From the NCBI RefSeq assembly GCF_037031285.1, contig NZ_JAYEZO010000001.1:1364001-1428000 (forward strand): a DNA stretch of 64,000 nt, read 5' to 3'. This DNA is from Halobellus sp. LT62 (GTDB taxonomy: Archaea; Halobacteriota; Halobacteria; Halobacteriales; Haloferacaceae). How positions within the stretch are numbered: position 1 is the first letter of the stretch; the number at the start of each line of letters is the position of its first letter. Shown here piece after piece: positions 37,115 through 46,800 of this stretch. Below the pieces are notes generated by a model. It did no database searches. It was given only the letters and a program-made list of their open reading frames with translations, and was not told where the DNA came from. The position numbers and the translations under genes were made by a program.

Positions 37115-38258
37115 CGTGCGCGACGAGCAGATCGAGGCGCTCGTCGAGCAGCTGACGAGCGGCTCCGACCCAATCGATTTCGACGGCCTCCACGCGGCCG
37201 CAACCGAGGACGGCTACGCGCTGTCGACGCCCGAGGGGGGCGAATACGAGGGGCTCAGCGAGGCCGACCTCCGGGCGGCCGCCGGCGACGGCGGCGTCGC
37301 GCCGTACGTCACGAACTGGTACTACTGGGAGGAGGTCGTCGGCCACCGCGGTCGACACCGACGGGCGTTTCTCCGGCACGCCGAGGCGGCACACGAACAG
37401 ACGGTTCCCGAGCGATACGCCGCGCTCGAAGACGGGATGCGAACCGAGTGGGGTGAGGTCGTCGTGACCGCGACGCTCGGCGCGCACGGCGAGCGACGGT
37501 ACGAGATCCGCCACACCGACGACGCCGGCGTCGACTCCGGGCCACTGAACGTCGACTCAGATACGCCCGACGCCGATTCCGAGGCGCTGGACCGCTACGA
37601 CGACCCACTCGACGCCCGCGAGTTGGCGACCTACGACGACCGGGGGCGGTATCGACCCCTCAAGAGCGCCCCGTCGCTCGTCTCGGGTTGGGTTTTCGAT
37701 GACCTCGACGGCCGCGACGCCGTCGAGACGCTAGACGTGTTCTACCCCGCCTCCGTCGCTAACTGGAACCGCGAACGCGAGGGTGACCTCGACGTGACCC
37801 ACTGGCGCGAGACCGCCGAGCGACAGACCGGGATCTACGACATCGTCGAGGACCTTCCCCGAGAGGCAGTCGAGTGGGTCGCGCAGGCCTGCTGCGTCGA
37901 TTCCCAGTGTCTGAAGCGCCGCGAGTGGCAGTACGAGGAGGGCGACGACCTCGCCGCCGACGGCGGGGCTGGCGCGTTCCCCTGTCGGGAGCCGTGCTCG
38001 CTCGTCGTCGCCGCCGCGCGCAAGTGGACCAAGTTAGCGGAAGAGGAGACGCACACCTACGAGTTCGAGCTGACGCCCTCCGAGAAAGAGCAGATCGAGG
38101 CGATCATCGACGCGGTCGCCGACGGCCGCGTCGACGAGATCCGCGAGGCCGACGTCTACGAGGGCGCGAATCGCTACCGAACGCGGTACCTCCGCGCGAA
38201 GCGCTTCGACGACAAGGGGAACCTCTCGGGGACGCCGACGCACCCCAACGAGGAGTGA
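37107..38258 (+). CDS. DR2241-like iron-sulfur protein
   Basis: 383 aa with GTG start at 37107 (or 37116). The C-terminal third has ACCVDSQCLKRREWQYE and FPCREPCSL, five cysteines in a pattern typical of the DR2241 4Fe-4S domain, and the middle carries an acidic insertion (VDSDTPDADSEALDRYDD). Members occur beside CbiX and are thought to support cobaltochelatase or tetrapyrrole reactions; the function is unproven. Overlap with cbiX indicates co-translation. Confidence 0.8.
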   Translation: MTDVRDEQIEALVEQLTSGSDPIDFDGLHAAATEDGYALSTPEGGEYEGLSEADLRAAAGDGGVAPYVTNWYYWEEVVGHRGRHRRAFLRHAEAAHEQTVPERYAALEDGMRTEWGEVVVTATLGAHGERRYEIRHTDDAGVDSGPLNVDSDTPDADSEALDRYDDPLDARELATYDDRGRYRPLKSAPSLVSGWVFDDLDGRDAVETLDVFYPASVANWNREREGDLDVTHWRETAERQTGIYDIVEDLPREAVEWVAQACCVDSQCLKRREWQYEEGDDLAADGGAGAFPCREPCSLVVAAARKWTKLAEEETHTYEFELTPSEKEQIEAIIDAVADGRVDEIREADVYEGANRYRTRYLRAKRFDDKGNLSGTPTHPNEE

Positions 38259-38279
38259 CAGACCGACCGCGAGAACGGC

Positions 38280-38510
38280 TTACCGTTCTTCGAGCAATCG
38301 CTCGGCGTGTTCGAGCGACTGCGCGCGTTGCCACCGCACCTGTGCCGCGTCGCCGTAGGACAGCTCCTCGCGGAGTTCGTCCGGGAGAAAGCCCGCGACG
38401 GCGTCGACGACGTCGCCCTCACCGTCCCCGAACTCGATCAGCGCGTACGCCGCCGGAGCGCCGCCGACGGTCTCGCGTGTCAGCGGCTTCCAGCGTTTGC
38501 TGAGTGCCAT
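38280..38510 (-). CDS. Small haloarchaeal protein (76 aa), unknown function
   Basis: ATG at 38510; the stop is TAA at 38280. LSKRWKPLTRETVGGAPAAY then YALIEFGDGEGDVVDAVAGF suggests a mixed alpha/beta fold. It overlaps the end of the upstream DUF5796-like gene by one base, so the two are co-translated. No recognised motif. Confidence 0.7.
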   Translation of the reverse strand: MALSKRWKPLTRETVGGAPAAYALIEFGDGEGDVVDAVAGFLPDELREELSYGDAAQVRWQRAQSLEHAERLLEER

Positions 38511-38974
38511 TATTCCTCGGTAGCGGTATCGGACCCGTCGGCCTCGCCGTCGTTCACGAACTCGTAGGACTGTTCGCTCCAATCGTCCTCGACGAAGACG
38601 AACACCCGACCGCGTGCGATCTCGGGATCCGCCTCGACTTCGGTTCGCATCCCGCCGGGGCGTCTGACCGTCACCCCGGGGAAGATCTCCTCTTCTTCGC
38701 CATCCTCGAGGATGATTCGACCGACACCCGTCGATTCGAGAATGTCGTCGTGGGTCTTGAGATCGTTGACGTACAGCATCACGCCCTCGGTCTCGGTCGG
38801 ATCGGTCACGAGGACGTGCGTCTCCTTCTTCGGGGGCGTGGTGAGCGTGTCAGAGACCGGCTCGGGAACGCCCCGGTAGACCGTTTTCCGCCCGTCGGAG
38901 TACTCTACCTCGACCCCGTAGTCGAGCAGTTCGACGCCGACGGTGCTCGGTGGGACGTCGTTGCGCGCGCTCAT
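38510..38974 (-). CDS. DUF5796-like haloarchaeal protein
   Basis: 154 aa from ATG at 38974 (an in-frame longer ORF begins at 39124 but lies in the MaoC promoter). Begins with VGVELLDYGVEVEYSDGRKT, includes VLVTDPTETEGVMLYVNDLK and a Gly/Pro-rich strand IFPGVTVRRPGGMRTEVEAD, ending in an acidic tail. I place it in DUF5796 from memory of this pattern; function unknown. Confidence 0.7.
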   Translation of the reverse strand: MSARNDVPPSTVGVELLDYGVEVEYSDGRKTVYRGVPEPVSDTLTTPPKKETHVLVTDPTETEGVMLYVNDLKTHDDILESTGVGRIILEDGEEEEIFPGVTVRRPGGMRTEVEADPEIARGRVFVFVEDDWSEQSYEFVNDGEADGSDTATEE

Positions 38975-39137
38975 ACTCGGAGCGACGGGCGGCCGACCCA
39001 AAAGGGACGCGATGGCGACGTCAGCGGCAGGGTGGTTGGTCGGTGTCCGGCGACGACGCCTAGGCAGAGTACTCGCCGGGACCCCGACGACCACGGCGAG
39101 CGCAGCGGTTTTCACCACGCTCACCGACGGCTACGGT

Positions 39138-39740
39138 ATGACTGATCGCGACCCGGCGGACGCCGACGCGGGGGCGGTTCCGCGACCGGACGAACCGCTG
39201 ATCTACGAGGACCTCTCGGTCGGAGACCGCTTCGAGGCGGATCGAACGGTGACGTTCACGCGCGAGGAGATCATCGAGTTCGCGTCCGCGTACGACCCGC
39301 AGCCGTTCCACCTCGGCGACGACGTCGACGACGCGTCGCCCTTCGACGGCCTCGTCGCGAGCGGCCTGCACAGCTACTGCGCGTGTAACCGGCTCGCGAC
39401 GGAGGCGTTCTTCTCTCGCGTCGCGTTCCTCGGCGGCCGCGGCGTCGACGATCTGCGGTGGTTCCGGCCGGTCGAGCCCGGTGACGAGCTCTCGGTCGAC
39501 GTCGAAGTGGTGGCGAAGCGGCCGTCGGACTCGGATCCGCGGCGCGGGTACGTCGATGTCGACGTGACCGGACGCGGGGTCGGTGACACGTCAAGACGTG
39601 CAGTCGACGGCGAACCGGTGGTCTCGTGGCGCGTGCTGGGGATGATCCGGCGCGCGGCGGCGGACCCAGATCCGAACTCGAAACCGGAAGCGGACCCAGA
39701 TCCAAGCCCGAACTCGGAAGCGGACCCAAGCCCGGACTGA
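39138..39740 (+). CDS. MaoC-like hydratase/dehydratase with repetitive acidic tail
   Basis: 200 aa from ATG at 39138. A hot-dog fold: DRTVTFTREEIIEFASAYDP, then FHLGDDVDDASPFDGLVASG with the MaoC D-x5-H-like active loop near residue 60, LRWFRPVEPGDEL. The family hydrates enoyl-CoA or mesaconyl-type thioesters. From residue about 178 the protein ends in imperfect repeats (DPDPNSKPEADPDPSPN) coded by repeated ggacccagatcc-type units, which look like recent tandem duplication. Confidence 0.88.
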   Translation: MTDRDPADADAGAVPRPDEPLIYEDLSVGDRFEADRTVTFTREEIIEFASAYDPQPFHLGDDVDDASPFDGLVASGLHSYCACNRLATEAFFSRVAFLGGRGVDDLRWFRPVEPGDELSVDVEVVAKRPSDSDPRRGYVDVDVTGRGVGDTSRRAVDGEPVVSWRVLGMIRRAAADPDPNSKPEADPDPSPNSEADPSPD

Positions 39741-39820
39741 GATTCGAACTCGATCGAATGAACCGTCAGTCTGCAACGAACAATCGCTACACCTTTCCCT
39801 TCGGTCGACAGTCTGCGAGT

Positions 39821-40672
39821 ATGTACGGCCGTGCAGTCGCCTTGGGGGCGGGCACCGTGCTGAACGCCCTCTCGACGGGCGTCGGCTCCGCGTTCGCGAT
39901 CGACGCCGAGACGACGGCGACCGTCGAACTCGACGGTTCTGCGACCGTCACCGGTTCGGTCGCCGAGGACGCCGACGCCGACACCCGACTGATCGAGCGG
40001 TGCGTCGAACTCGCGATCGAGGCGTACGGGGACGACGCGAGCGACGGGGGCACCGTCCGAACCGAGAGCGACGTCCCGATGGCCGCGGGCTTGAAAAGCT
40101 CCAGCGCCGCCGCCAACGCGGCCGTGCTGGCGACAGCCGACGCGCTCGATGTCGAGCCGGATCGATTGGAAGCGTGTCGCTTGGGCGTCGAGGCCGCCCG
40201 CGACGTCGGCGTGACCGTCACCGGGGCGTTCGACGACGCGTCCGCGTCGATGCTCGGCGGCGTGACCGTCACCGACAACGAGGTCGACGAGGTGCTCGCC
40301 CGCGACGAAGTTGAGTGGGACGTCCTCGTGTGGACGCCCGCCGAGCGCGCCTACAGCGCCGACGCGGACGTGGAACGCTGCGCGAACGTCGCGCCGATGG
40401 CCGAACTCGTCGCCGATCTCGCGCTCGACGGCCGGTACGCCGAGGCGATGACGGTGAACGGACTGGCCTTTTCGGCCGCGCTGGGCTTCTCCGCCGAGCC
40501 GGCCGTCGAGGCGATGCCGCACGTCGCCGGCGTGTCGCTCTCGGGAACCGGCCCGAGCGTCGTGGCCGTCGGCGACGACGAGGGACTCGACGCGGTCCGA
40601 GAGCTGTGGGACGCACGCAGCGGTCACACGTGGCGAACGACGACAAGAACTGACGGAGCACGCATTCTATGA
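39821..40672 (+). CDS. aroK: Archaeal GHMP-type shikimate kinase
   Basis: 283 aa from ATG at 39821. The GHMP kinase motif DVPMAAGLKSSSAAANAAV lies near residue 85, with the N-terminal LGAGTVLNALSTGVGSAFAI and the C-terminal GVSLSGTGPSVVAVGDDEG completing the fold. Archaea use this GHMP family in place of bacterial AroK to phosphorylate shikimate. ATGA overlap with the chorismate mutase gene downstream makes an aromatic amino-acid pair. Confidence 0.93.
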   Translation: MYGRAVALGAGTVLNALSTGVGSAFAIDAETTATVELDGSATVTGSVAEDADADTRLIERCVELAIEAYGDDASDGGTVRTESDVPMAAGLKSSSAAANAAVLATADALDVEPDRLEACRLGVEAARDVGVTVTGAFDDASASMLGGVTVTDNEVDEVLARDEVEWDVLVWTPAERAYSADADVERCANVAPMAELVADLALDGRYAEAMTVNGLAFSAALGFSAEPAVEAMPHVAGVSLSGTGPSVVAVGDDEGLDAVRELWDARSGHTWRTTTRTDGARIL

Positions 40673-40983
40673 GCCGAGACACACCCGAATCGAGTATCGA
40701 TGCGACCGGTGAAGAGGCCTCACTGGACGAACTGCGCGAGGAGATCGAAGACATCGATCGGGAGATCGTCGAACTGATCGCCCGACGGACCTACGTCGCG
40801 GACTCCGTCGCGCAAGTGAAAGCCGAACGGGATCTGCCGACCACCGACGAAGGACAGGAAGAGCGCGTGATGGAACGCGCGGGTCGAAACGCCGAACAGT
40901 TCGACGTCGACTCGAACTTGGTCAAGGCGGTGTTCCGACTGCTCATTGAGTTGAACAAAGTGGAGCAGCGGGAGAGTAGGTAG
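40669..40983 (+). CDS. aroQ: AroQ-class chorismate mutase
   Basis: 104 aa. LDELREEIEDIDREIVELIARR followed by TYVADSVAQVKAER and VMERAGRNAEQFDVD has the three-helix AroQ pattern with the conserved Arg and Lys residues. It converts chorismate to prephenate. A four-base overlap with the shikimate kinase indicates translational coupling. Stop at 40983 is followed by MITE copy 1. Confidence 0.93.
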   Translation: MSRDTPESSIDATGEEASLDELREEIEDIDREIVELIARRTYVADSVAQVKAERDLPTTDEGQEERVMERAGRNAEQFDVDSNLVKAVFRLLIELNKVEQRESR

Positions 40984-41093
40984 TCGACTCCGGGGGCTTC
41001 AGGACCTCTATCTCGTTCCAGTCGGTCGGGACGAATGCCCCGGGGCGTGACGAACGGGGACCGCTGCCCGTCGGTGCACCACGATTTAGAATA

Positions 41094-41175
41094 TAGTAGC
41101 GCTTACAAGTCTTCACCCACTCGATCGCACGACAGCGTTCGAACGGATGAGAGGTCAGTTACAAACCCTACGATA
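41094..41175. mobile_element. MITE-like repeat copy 1 (degenerate ends)
   Basis: About 80 bp running TAGTAGCGCTTACAAGTCTT... to ...GGTCAGTTACAAACCCTAC, about 75% alike in the middle with copy 2 (for example CACTCGATCGCACGAC). The ends are imperfect inverted repeats. No coding capacity. Lies between aroQ and the antiporter stop. Confidence 0.6.
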
Positions 41176-41177
41176 GG

Positions 41178-42164
41178 TTATCCAACCAGCCCAAGTATAC
41201 CCAGAATCCACCGAGCAATTTCAGAGGTGGTGAACAAAGCTCCCTCCAAGCGAGAAAGGGCTCTTCCCGTCCAGAGGGCAGCAACAATCAGTAGAGAGAT
41301 TCCAGCCAACCAAGCTACTGTTTCCAGTGCTAGGCCGCTCACTTCGAGTGGACGAACGAGCGCCGCAAGACCGAGAATTCCCGTGATATTGAATATGTTG
41401 CTGCCGACGACGTTTCCGACCGAGACGCCGAGGCTCCCCCGCTGGATTGCCACCAACGATACGGCGAACTCCGGTGTCGACGTCCCCGCTGCGACGATCG
41501 TCCCGCCGATAACCCACTCGGAGATGCCGACGCCGCGGGCCAACTCCGCGGCGGCTACCACCATAAAGTCGCCACTCACCAGTACCAGCGCTAACCCACC
41601 CAAGAGGAGTACGGAATCACGCCCGCGGAAGCTCACACGTTCGGTCACTGAGCTGGCCACCCCTCCGTCTCCGAACGGTTGAGTGGTGGTTACCGTCGAG
41701 GAAGACCGGTTGGAACGGAGTAGATAGACCGTATAGACGACGAGCACTCCCACCAAGAGTGCCCCTTCGAGCCTCGTAATCTGGAGATCGAAAATCGCGA
41801 TCCCACCGATGAGGGTGCTCGCCAGCAGAGCGATGCCGTCACGGTGAACGAGTGATTTTTCGATCGGGATCATTTTGAGTAACGAGATCACGCCCAGAAT
41901 AAACGCCAGATTGTAGATGTTCGATCCGAGGACGTTTGCGACCGCGAGATCACCCGCGCCTTTGAGCGCAGCATCGACCGAAACCGCGAGTTCCGGTGTG
42001 GACGTTCCCATCGCGACGATCGTCAGTCCGATCACAAGATCCGAGAGTCCGAACTGCCGAGCCAGCCGTACGACGGCGTCGACGAGGAGCCGTGCACCAA
42101 TCCACAGCCCCAATATGGAGAAAAGAATCACGCTGATTTGAACAATCGGGCCGCCTTGAACCAT
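41178..42164 (-). CDS. Sodium/calcium exchanger family (CaCA) transporter
   Basis: 328 aa with about ten helices. The two alpha repeats are clear: LTIVAMGTSTPELAVSVDAA near residue 47 and IVAAGTSTPEFAVSLVAIQR near 226, with NVLGSNIYNLAFILG and NVVGSNIFNITGILG. Such proteins exchange Na+ or H+ for Ca2+ across the membrane. A short hydrophilic loop separates the halves (residues about 150-170). ATG at 42164. MITE-like repeats lie on both sides. Confidence 0.92.
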   Translation of the reverse strand: MVQGGPIVQISVILFSILGLWIGARLLVDAVVRLARQFGLSDLVIGLTIVAMGTSTPELAVSVDAALKGAGDLAVANVLGSNIYNLAFILGVISLLKMIPIEKSLVHRDGIALLASTLIGGIAIFDLQITRLEGALLVGVLVVYTVYLLRSNRSSSTVTTTQPFGDGGVASSVTERVSFRGRDSVLLLGGLALVLVSGDFMVVAAAELARGVGISEWVIGGTIVAAGTSTPEFAVSLVAIQRGSLGVSVGNVVGSNIFNITGILGLAALVRPLEVSGLALETVAWLAGISLLIVAALWTGRALSRLEGALFTTSEIARWILGILGLVG

Positions 42165-42390
42165 CGTATAGGTCTACTACGGGTCGGTCAATTAAATTTG
42201 GGCACCCAGTTTTCACTCCCAGTGGCGCACACTGATTGTTATTTGGTCCCGTGAGAGCGCTTATTTGTCGTGTGCTCCGGGGTCAAAATCATTCACAGAG
42301 GAGTTATTCCACTGGTTTGTATCACGGATTTCAGCTACATCCACAATGCCGAGCATCGAGAGAGTCGGTAGCGTTCAAAACGCAGGGGTT

Positions 42391-42474
42391 ATACTAGCAT
42401 TTGCAAGTCTTCACTCACTCGATCGCACGACTGCGTGCGATCGGATGACAGGTCAGTTGCAAATGCTACTATAG
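42391..42474. mobile_element. MITE-like repeat copy 2 with 16-bp terminal inverted repeats
   Basis: 84 bp. The ends ATACTAGCATTTGCAA and TTGCAAATGCTACTAT are inverted repeats with one mismatch (15 of 16). An internal palindrome, CGATCGCACGACTGCGTGCGATCG-like, lies in the middle. Same core as copy 1 at 41094, in the same orientation. Non-autonomous, no ORF; a parent transposase is not in the window. Confidence 0.7.
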
Positions 42475-42571
42475 ATACGCCAACACTCGCACAAAGGCCC
42501 TCGCAGTGGTCGAGTTTGTGACCGAGAGTTTCGATGGCCGCGCAGTGACACCCACGCCGCAAATCCGTGGG

Positions 42572-42577
42572 TTTAAA
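42572..42577 (+). promoter_or_regulatory. TATA box of tRNA-Arg, inside an inverted repeat
   Basis: TTTAAA lies 33 nt before the mature tRNA 5' end. It is flanked by CGTGGGT and ACCCACG, which pair around it, an unusual arrangement that may be coincidence. Confidence 0.5.
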
Positions 42578-42604
42578 CGGACCCACGCGATTATTCCGTA
42601 GTGA

Positions 42605-42679
42605 GGGCGCTTAGCTCAGTTTGGACAGAGTGCTTGGCTTCGGACCAAGTTGTCGCGGGTTCAAATCCTGCAGCGCCCA
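42605..42679 (+). tRNA. tRNA-Arg (anticodon TCG)
   Basis: Cloverleaf read by eye: acceptor GGGCGCT / AGCGCCC with discriminator A, D-arm with GCTC...GAGT, anticodon stem CTTGG / CCAAG around CTTCGGA, giving anticodon TCG (positions 34-36), and T-arm CGCGGGTTCAAATCCTGCAG. No intron and no encoded CCA. The anticodon reads CGA. Its 3' end is the boundary to the low-GC island. Confidence 0.93.
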
Positions 42680-43128
42680 TTCGTTTTCGTGATGGTCGTG
42701 ATACACAGGACAGCGGTGGGTTCCTTTTAAAGGAACGGCCGTTTTCGCTGTAGAGTCCATTATGTTTCCGAATGGACCGTGCATTGGGGTGTCGCCGTCT
42801 TGTGGTTCGCAAAATACAAGATGGAGGCTAGTGGCTTAGGCTTTGGGCTGCTGGAGGAACAATCTGATAGAAGTTCGGATTGAATCGCCCCAACCCAGCC
42901 GTAATCCGCACGATTGGTAACAATCCCGTTTTCTTGCTTTTCAATGCTTGCAGCGTCGGAATTGAATTCACAACGGGTGTTTAAGCGCCCGCTGAATTTT
43001 CGGAACCCATGCGGATTGTGTGCGGCCGTCACCTCCGTCCGGGACTCGTACCTATCAAAATCGTTGAGGGTTATAAGTTAACGGGCAGATTGAAGGATTA
43101 TCCTTCTACCTCGTTCAGAGTGAGATTC
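42680..43128. other. Non-coding leader between tRNA-Arg and the recombinase
   Basis: No credible gene. It has a near-perfect palindrome GTTCCTTTTAAAGGAAC (42719-42735), then mixed AT-rich sequence before the recombinase start. The palindrome could be a core site or regulatory box. No second copy of the tRNA 3' end is seen in the window. Confidence 0.5.
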
Positions 43129-43797
43129 ATGGCACCGACCCGAGAAAAGTCGCTTAGTGAACGCGAGTTTGAATTACTGCTGGAAGGCGCAGGACGTATT
43201 GACGACCCTACTCAACGACTCGAAGCACGGGCTGCTATTCTAATTGGAGGCCGGCTCGGACTGAGACCTGGAGAGACAACACATCTGAGCGCATCGTGGA
43301 TCGACCAAGAGCGACAGATGATTCGAATCCCCGAACATCACACGTGTACCAAGGGACAAGATGGGGATCTCTGCGGTTATTGTCGCCAGGCAATCGAACA
43401 AAGGCTACGACATAACCCAGATAGTGAATTCGATGATTTTGCTGACCTCTATTGGCTTCCCAAAACAGAAGCGGCCGCTCGAACAATTCCATTCCACTTC
43501 TCGTATCGAGTTAGAGTAGCAATTGACCTCCTGATCACGGAACACGGTGGCTGGCCGTATTCATTCTCAACATTACAGCGAAGATTGAATACTGCCCTTG
43601 ACCTCGCACCGAGTCTCTCCAGAAATGCTACGTCCTTACATGGATTACGTGCAACAGCTGCTTCCCATCACGCAAGTAGAGGGTTAGACCTAGCAGCACT
43701 CCGAGCAATGTTTGGTTGGGAGGACATTGCTACAGCTCGTCAATATCTCAACGTAGATGGAGCGATGACTCGTCGGGCTCTTAACGATATTCACTAG
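43129..43797 (+). CDS. Tyrosine recombinase (integrase) catalytic domain
   Basis: 222 aa from ATG at 43129; the open frame extends upstream to 43009 with non-conserved sequence. Catalytic residues are all visible: Arg46 in GGRLGLRPGE, Lys112 in LPKTEAAARTI, His171 and Arg174 in LHGLRATAASHHA, Trp197 in FGWED and the nucleophile Tyr206 in ARQYLNVDG. A Cys/His cluster (HHTCTKGQDGDLCGYC) may bind zinc. The usual N-terminal SAM-like arm-binding domain is missing or atypical. It stands 450 bp from tRNA-Arg, as an island integrase would, but it also converges on the methyltransferase gene (44 bp gap), so it could serve as the invertase for the repeats there. Confidence 0.88.
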   Translation: MAPTREKSLSEREFELLLEGAGRIDDPTQRLEARAAILIGGRLGLRPGETTHLSASWIDQERQMIRIPEHHTCTKGQDGDLCGYCRQAIEQRLRHNPDSEFDDFADLYWLPKTEAAARTIPFHFSYRVRVAIDLLITEHGGWPYSFSTLQRRLNTALDLAPSLSRNATSLHGLRATAASHHASRGLDLAALRAMFGWEDIATARQYLNVDGAMTRRALNDIH

Positions 43798-43841
43798 CGT
43801 GAATTGGTCAGTTAGCTCTTGAAACCTCGGAAAATGTGGTT

Positions 43842-46800
43842 CTATGGTTTGGGACCTTCTTCTTCGAGGTTCTTGTATTTCTCAAATACTGTATCGAAGT
43901 AGTCTTCAGTCATAATTCGGGGATTCGTGACCCTGTGGAAATCCTTGAGCACAAATTCTGCTTCCTCAGGTTCTAGTCCGTATGCATGGAATGCCGCTGC
44001 ATCAAGTTCGGCTTGAGCCAGCATCCGTTCTTCTTCAGAAGTGGCGGGTTCGATACCGCCCAAACGGGATCTCATCTCAGCAAAGTCGTCCCCATAACAA
44101 TTCAGCTTCGCTGCCCGGTTAGAAACAAACTGGAACCAATTGTCTCCCTTCGTTAGTCGGGGAACCTGTGTTTCCTCAACTTTGTACTTCACCATATTTG
44201 TCTCAATTTTTGTTCGCATCAGGAAATCGAACGGGATACTGTTGATTAGTCCAACAGCGCAGAACAATTCACGGTCAGTGAAGATACGTTCGTATGCGTT
44301 ATGCAGATTTTCTTGTTCCAGGTGCTGCTCCTCTGGATTGAGTTCGTATGGTCTGAAGAGCTGCACTGACTCGATGCATACAGCCCCCTTGGGTATTACC
44401 GTTGCAACCATCGTTCGCTCGTTGGTCGAATTGGAAATCTTCCGGTATCCTATCCGATACTCTGTATAATCTGGGAGGATGTCCGTCTCAGAAAGCTCCT
44501 TACCTCGTTTTTCCTCAAGTAGTTCATCAACGAACTGGATTTGGGACTTGCTGGTTGATTTACCGCCAAATGACTCGTAAATGGATTTCTTCAGGTAACC
44601 TTTGTTGAACGCCTTCTCCCGAACACGGGCACGAGCACTATCTTCAGGATCATCGGTGTCTTTGCTCCAATAACGGGGGGAGGCTAAGTCATCGACGAAT
44701 CTCGAAGTATGGCTAAATTGGTATATATTTTCACCCTCAAGAACCGGATAGTCACCTTCTTCGGGGGATTCAACAAAACGACCCCGGTCCGTCGGTTCAT
44801 GAAGTTCTTTGGTCATTAAGTCAGCCCACCAATCAAACCCATCTCTATTTCCAATTGGCGGATGAGATAGAATTTTATACAGCACATCAGCTTCCCGTTG
44901 AGACGTGATGCCCGGGAAGATTCCAGCTTCAGGGGAGTAATTCGCTAGAACACGCTTTGGTATTTCTACTGCTTCCGCGTCAATTGTTTTTAAAATGTCT
45001 AAATTATTCTGACCAAATAGACCTCGAACATAGTCGGTACTACCGCTATTTTTGAACGTGAGGATTCCAAAGCGGTACCGGTCATCAATATTGTCAAATA
45101 TCCCTTTATTTTCAAACCCGACTATTGTTGCTAGCGATGTGTTTTCCAACAACCAGCTCCGCAGATCCTTCGCAATGGCACCGTTGAAGACAAATCCAGG
45201 GAGAATGAGGCTCACCTCGCCATTTGATGACGCCAACTCAAAAGTCCGCTCAAGAAACAGTGCAGATAGGTCATTTTCGCTTGCAACGGCCCTGCCTGCC
45301 ACTGTAGGGGATTGTAGCGTATATTGTTGGGATTTGTTGAAGTAGTCTGCTCGCCTCTCCATTGTCTGTTTGTGTTTCTTCCACTCCTCAGCGATTTCAG
45401 GATCTTGAAGCAGGTTTTCTTCTACAGCGTCTTTTTGATTCGCATTGTATTGACGGAAGGTCTCGTCATACCGAGAGAAAAAGTCGTGCCTGTTCGGGCT
45501 CAAAACCTCCCACGGTGGATTCCCAATTACCACATCAAATCCTCCATCACGATAAACCGGTGCGAACTCCAGAACCCAATGAAAGGGATAGTACTGTTCC
45601 AGAGTTTGTTCATCAACATCTTCAACACCGGCATTATGAAACTGCTCCAGGATTTTCTGGTCTAGTCTCTTGCTGTGTCCTTCAATTCTGGATTCAGCTA
45701 ACCGCCTAGCGTTCGTTGCATCCTGCGAACTTGTTGCCGACTGATGGCGTTCAATTGCTTCAATAACATCGTTGTACATTTCTTTGACGCCGGTTCCTGC
45801 ACCGCCGCCATAATTTGATAGGGAGGCATCTCCTTCCTCAGTAGCCACCTCGTCAACCTTCGTGAATCCGATGAGTGAGTTGCCCTGTCGGATGTTGAAG
45901 TCGATGTTCGGCAGGGGTTCAACCTCGCTCGGTTCGTCTTCGATATCCGCGACCATCGACAGCCAGAGCCGGAGCTTACAGATTTCGACCGCCCCCTGGT
46001 CAATGTCTACCCCGTAGAGATTATTCAGAATGACCGTCCGCTTCGCGTACAGCGATGCTCCTCCCTGTCCTTTATTGACCTCTTCCAGTTCATCACGTGT
46101 TCGAGAATCTAACTCCCATCCCTTACCTTCGCTTTCGAGTTGCTGGAAGTACTCGATGCACTGCATATAGATATCCACCAACACGTCCTGTGCAGCAAGC
46201 AGGAACGCACCACTACCGACCGCCGGATCAAGAACGTGTACCTCCTTTAGGATGTCATGATACAGCGTTTCGACGTGTTTCGTCTCCACGTTCTCAGTGG
46301 GGACCTGTCGAGTCATCGTTCCGCCATCTGCTAACGCCGCTTCACCACTGCCACCAGCTTCTACGGTAGGGAATCCGAACACGTCGTCAACCTCGCTGTA
46401 TTCGGCGTCAACCGTGTCGTTGAGCTGGTCAAGCAGATACGGATGGATCGTCCGGCGAGACATGAAGCCGGTGATCTCCTCGGGCGTGTAGTACGCACCC
46501 ATCTCTTTCTGGTTGACCGTCTGCTCGAAGATATGCCCGAGAATAGCGGGCGAGAGGTTCTTTGGATCAACGATATCAAGCCGTTCGTCTACGTTCCAGT
46601 TCCACCCAGACAGGAAGTCCAAAATGTCGTCGAACAGTTCGTTTGTTTCTTCGGCAGACTCCCCTAGCTTTGCATCCGAGAAGTCTTCCTCAACAGGATT
46701 CTTGGCAAACAAACCACCGTTCAAGTATGGAAGACTCCCGAAATCGGGGTTCTGCTTGTCTTCTGCAAGGTAGTCAAAGAACAGTGGCCGGTAGAAGTTC

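Larger units (their letters stand above)
42165..42604. other. Non-coding stretch between the antiporter and tRNA-Arg
   Basis: Holds MITE copy 2 and the promoter of the tRNA. Short ORFs here contain repeat sequence and are not credible genes. Nothing else recognisable. Confidence 0.6.

Noticed and set aside
42265-42474. Short plus-strand ORF through MITE copy 2
   Set aside because: Its second half is repeat sequence and there is no start context; a shadow of the element.
42591-42812. Minus-strand ORF over the tRNA with MGAAGFEPATTWSEA
   Set aside because: This is the familiar spurious translation of the antisense of a tRNA gene (the GAAGFEPAT string), not a protein.
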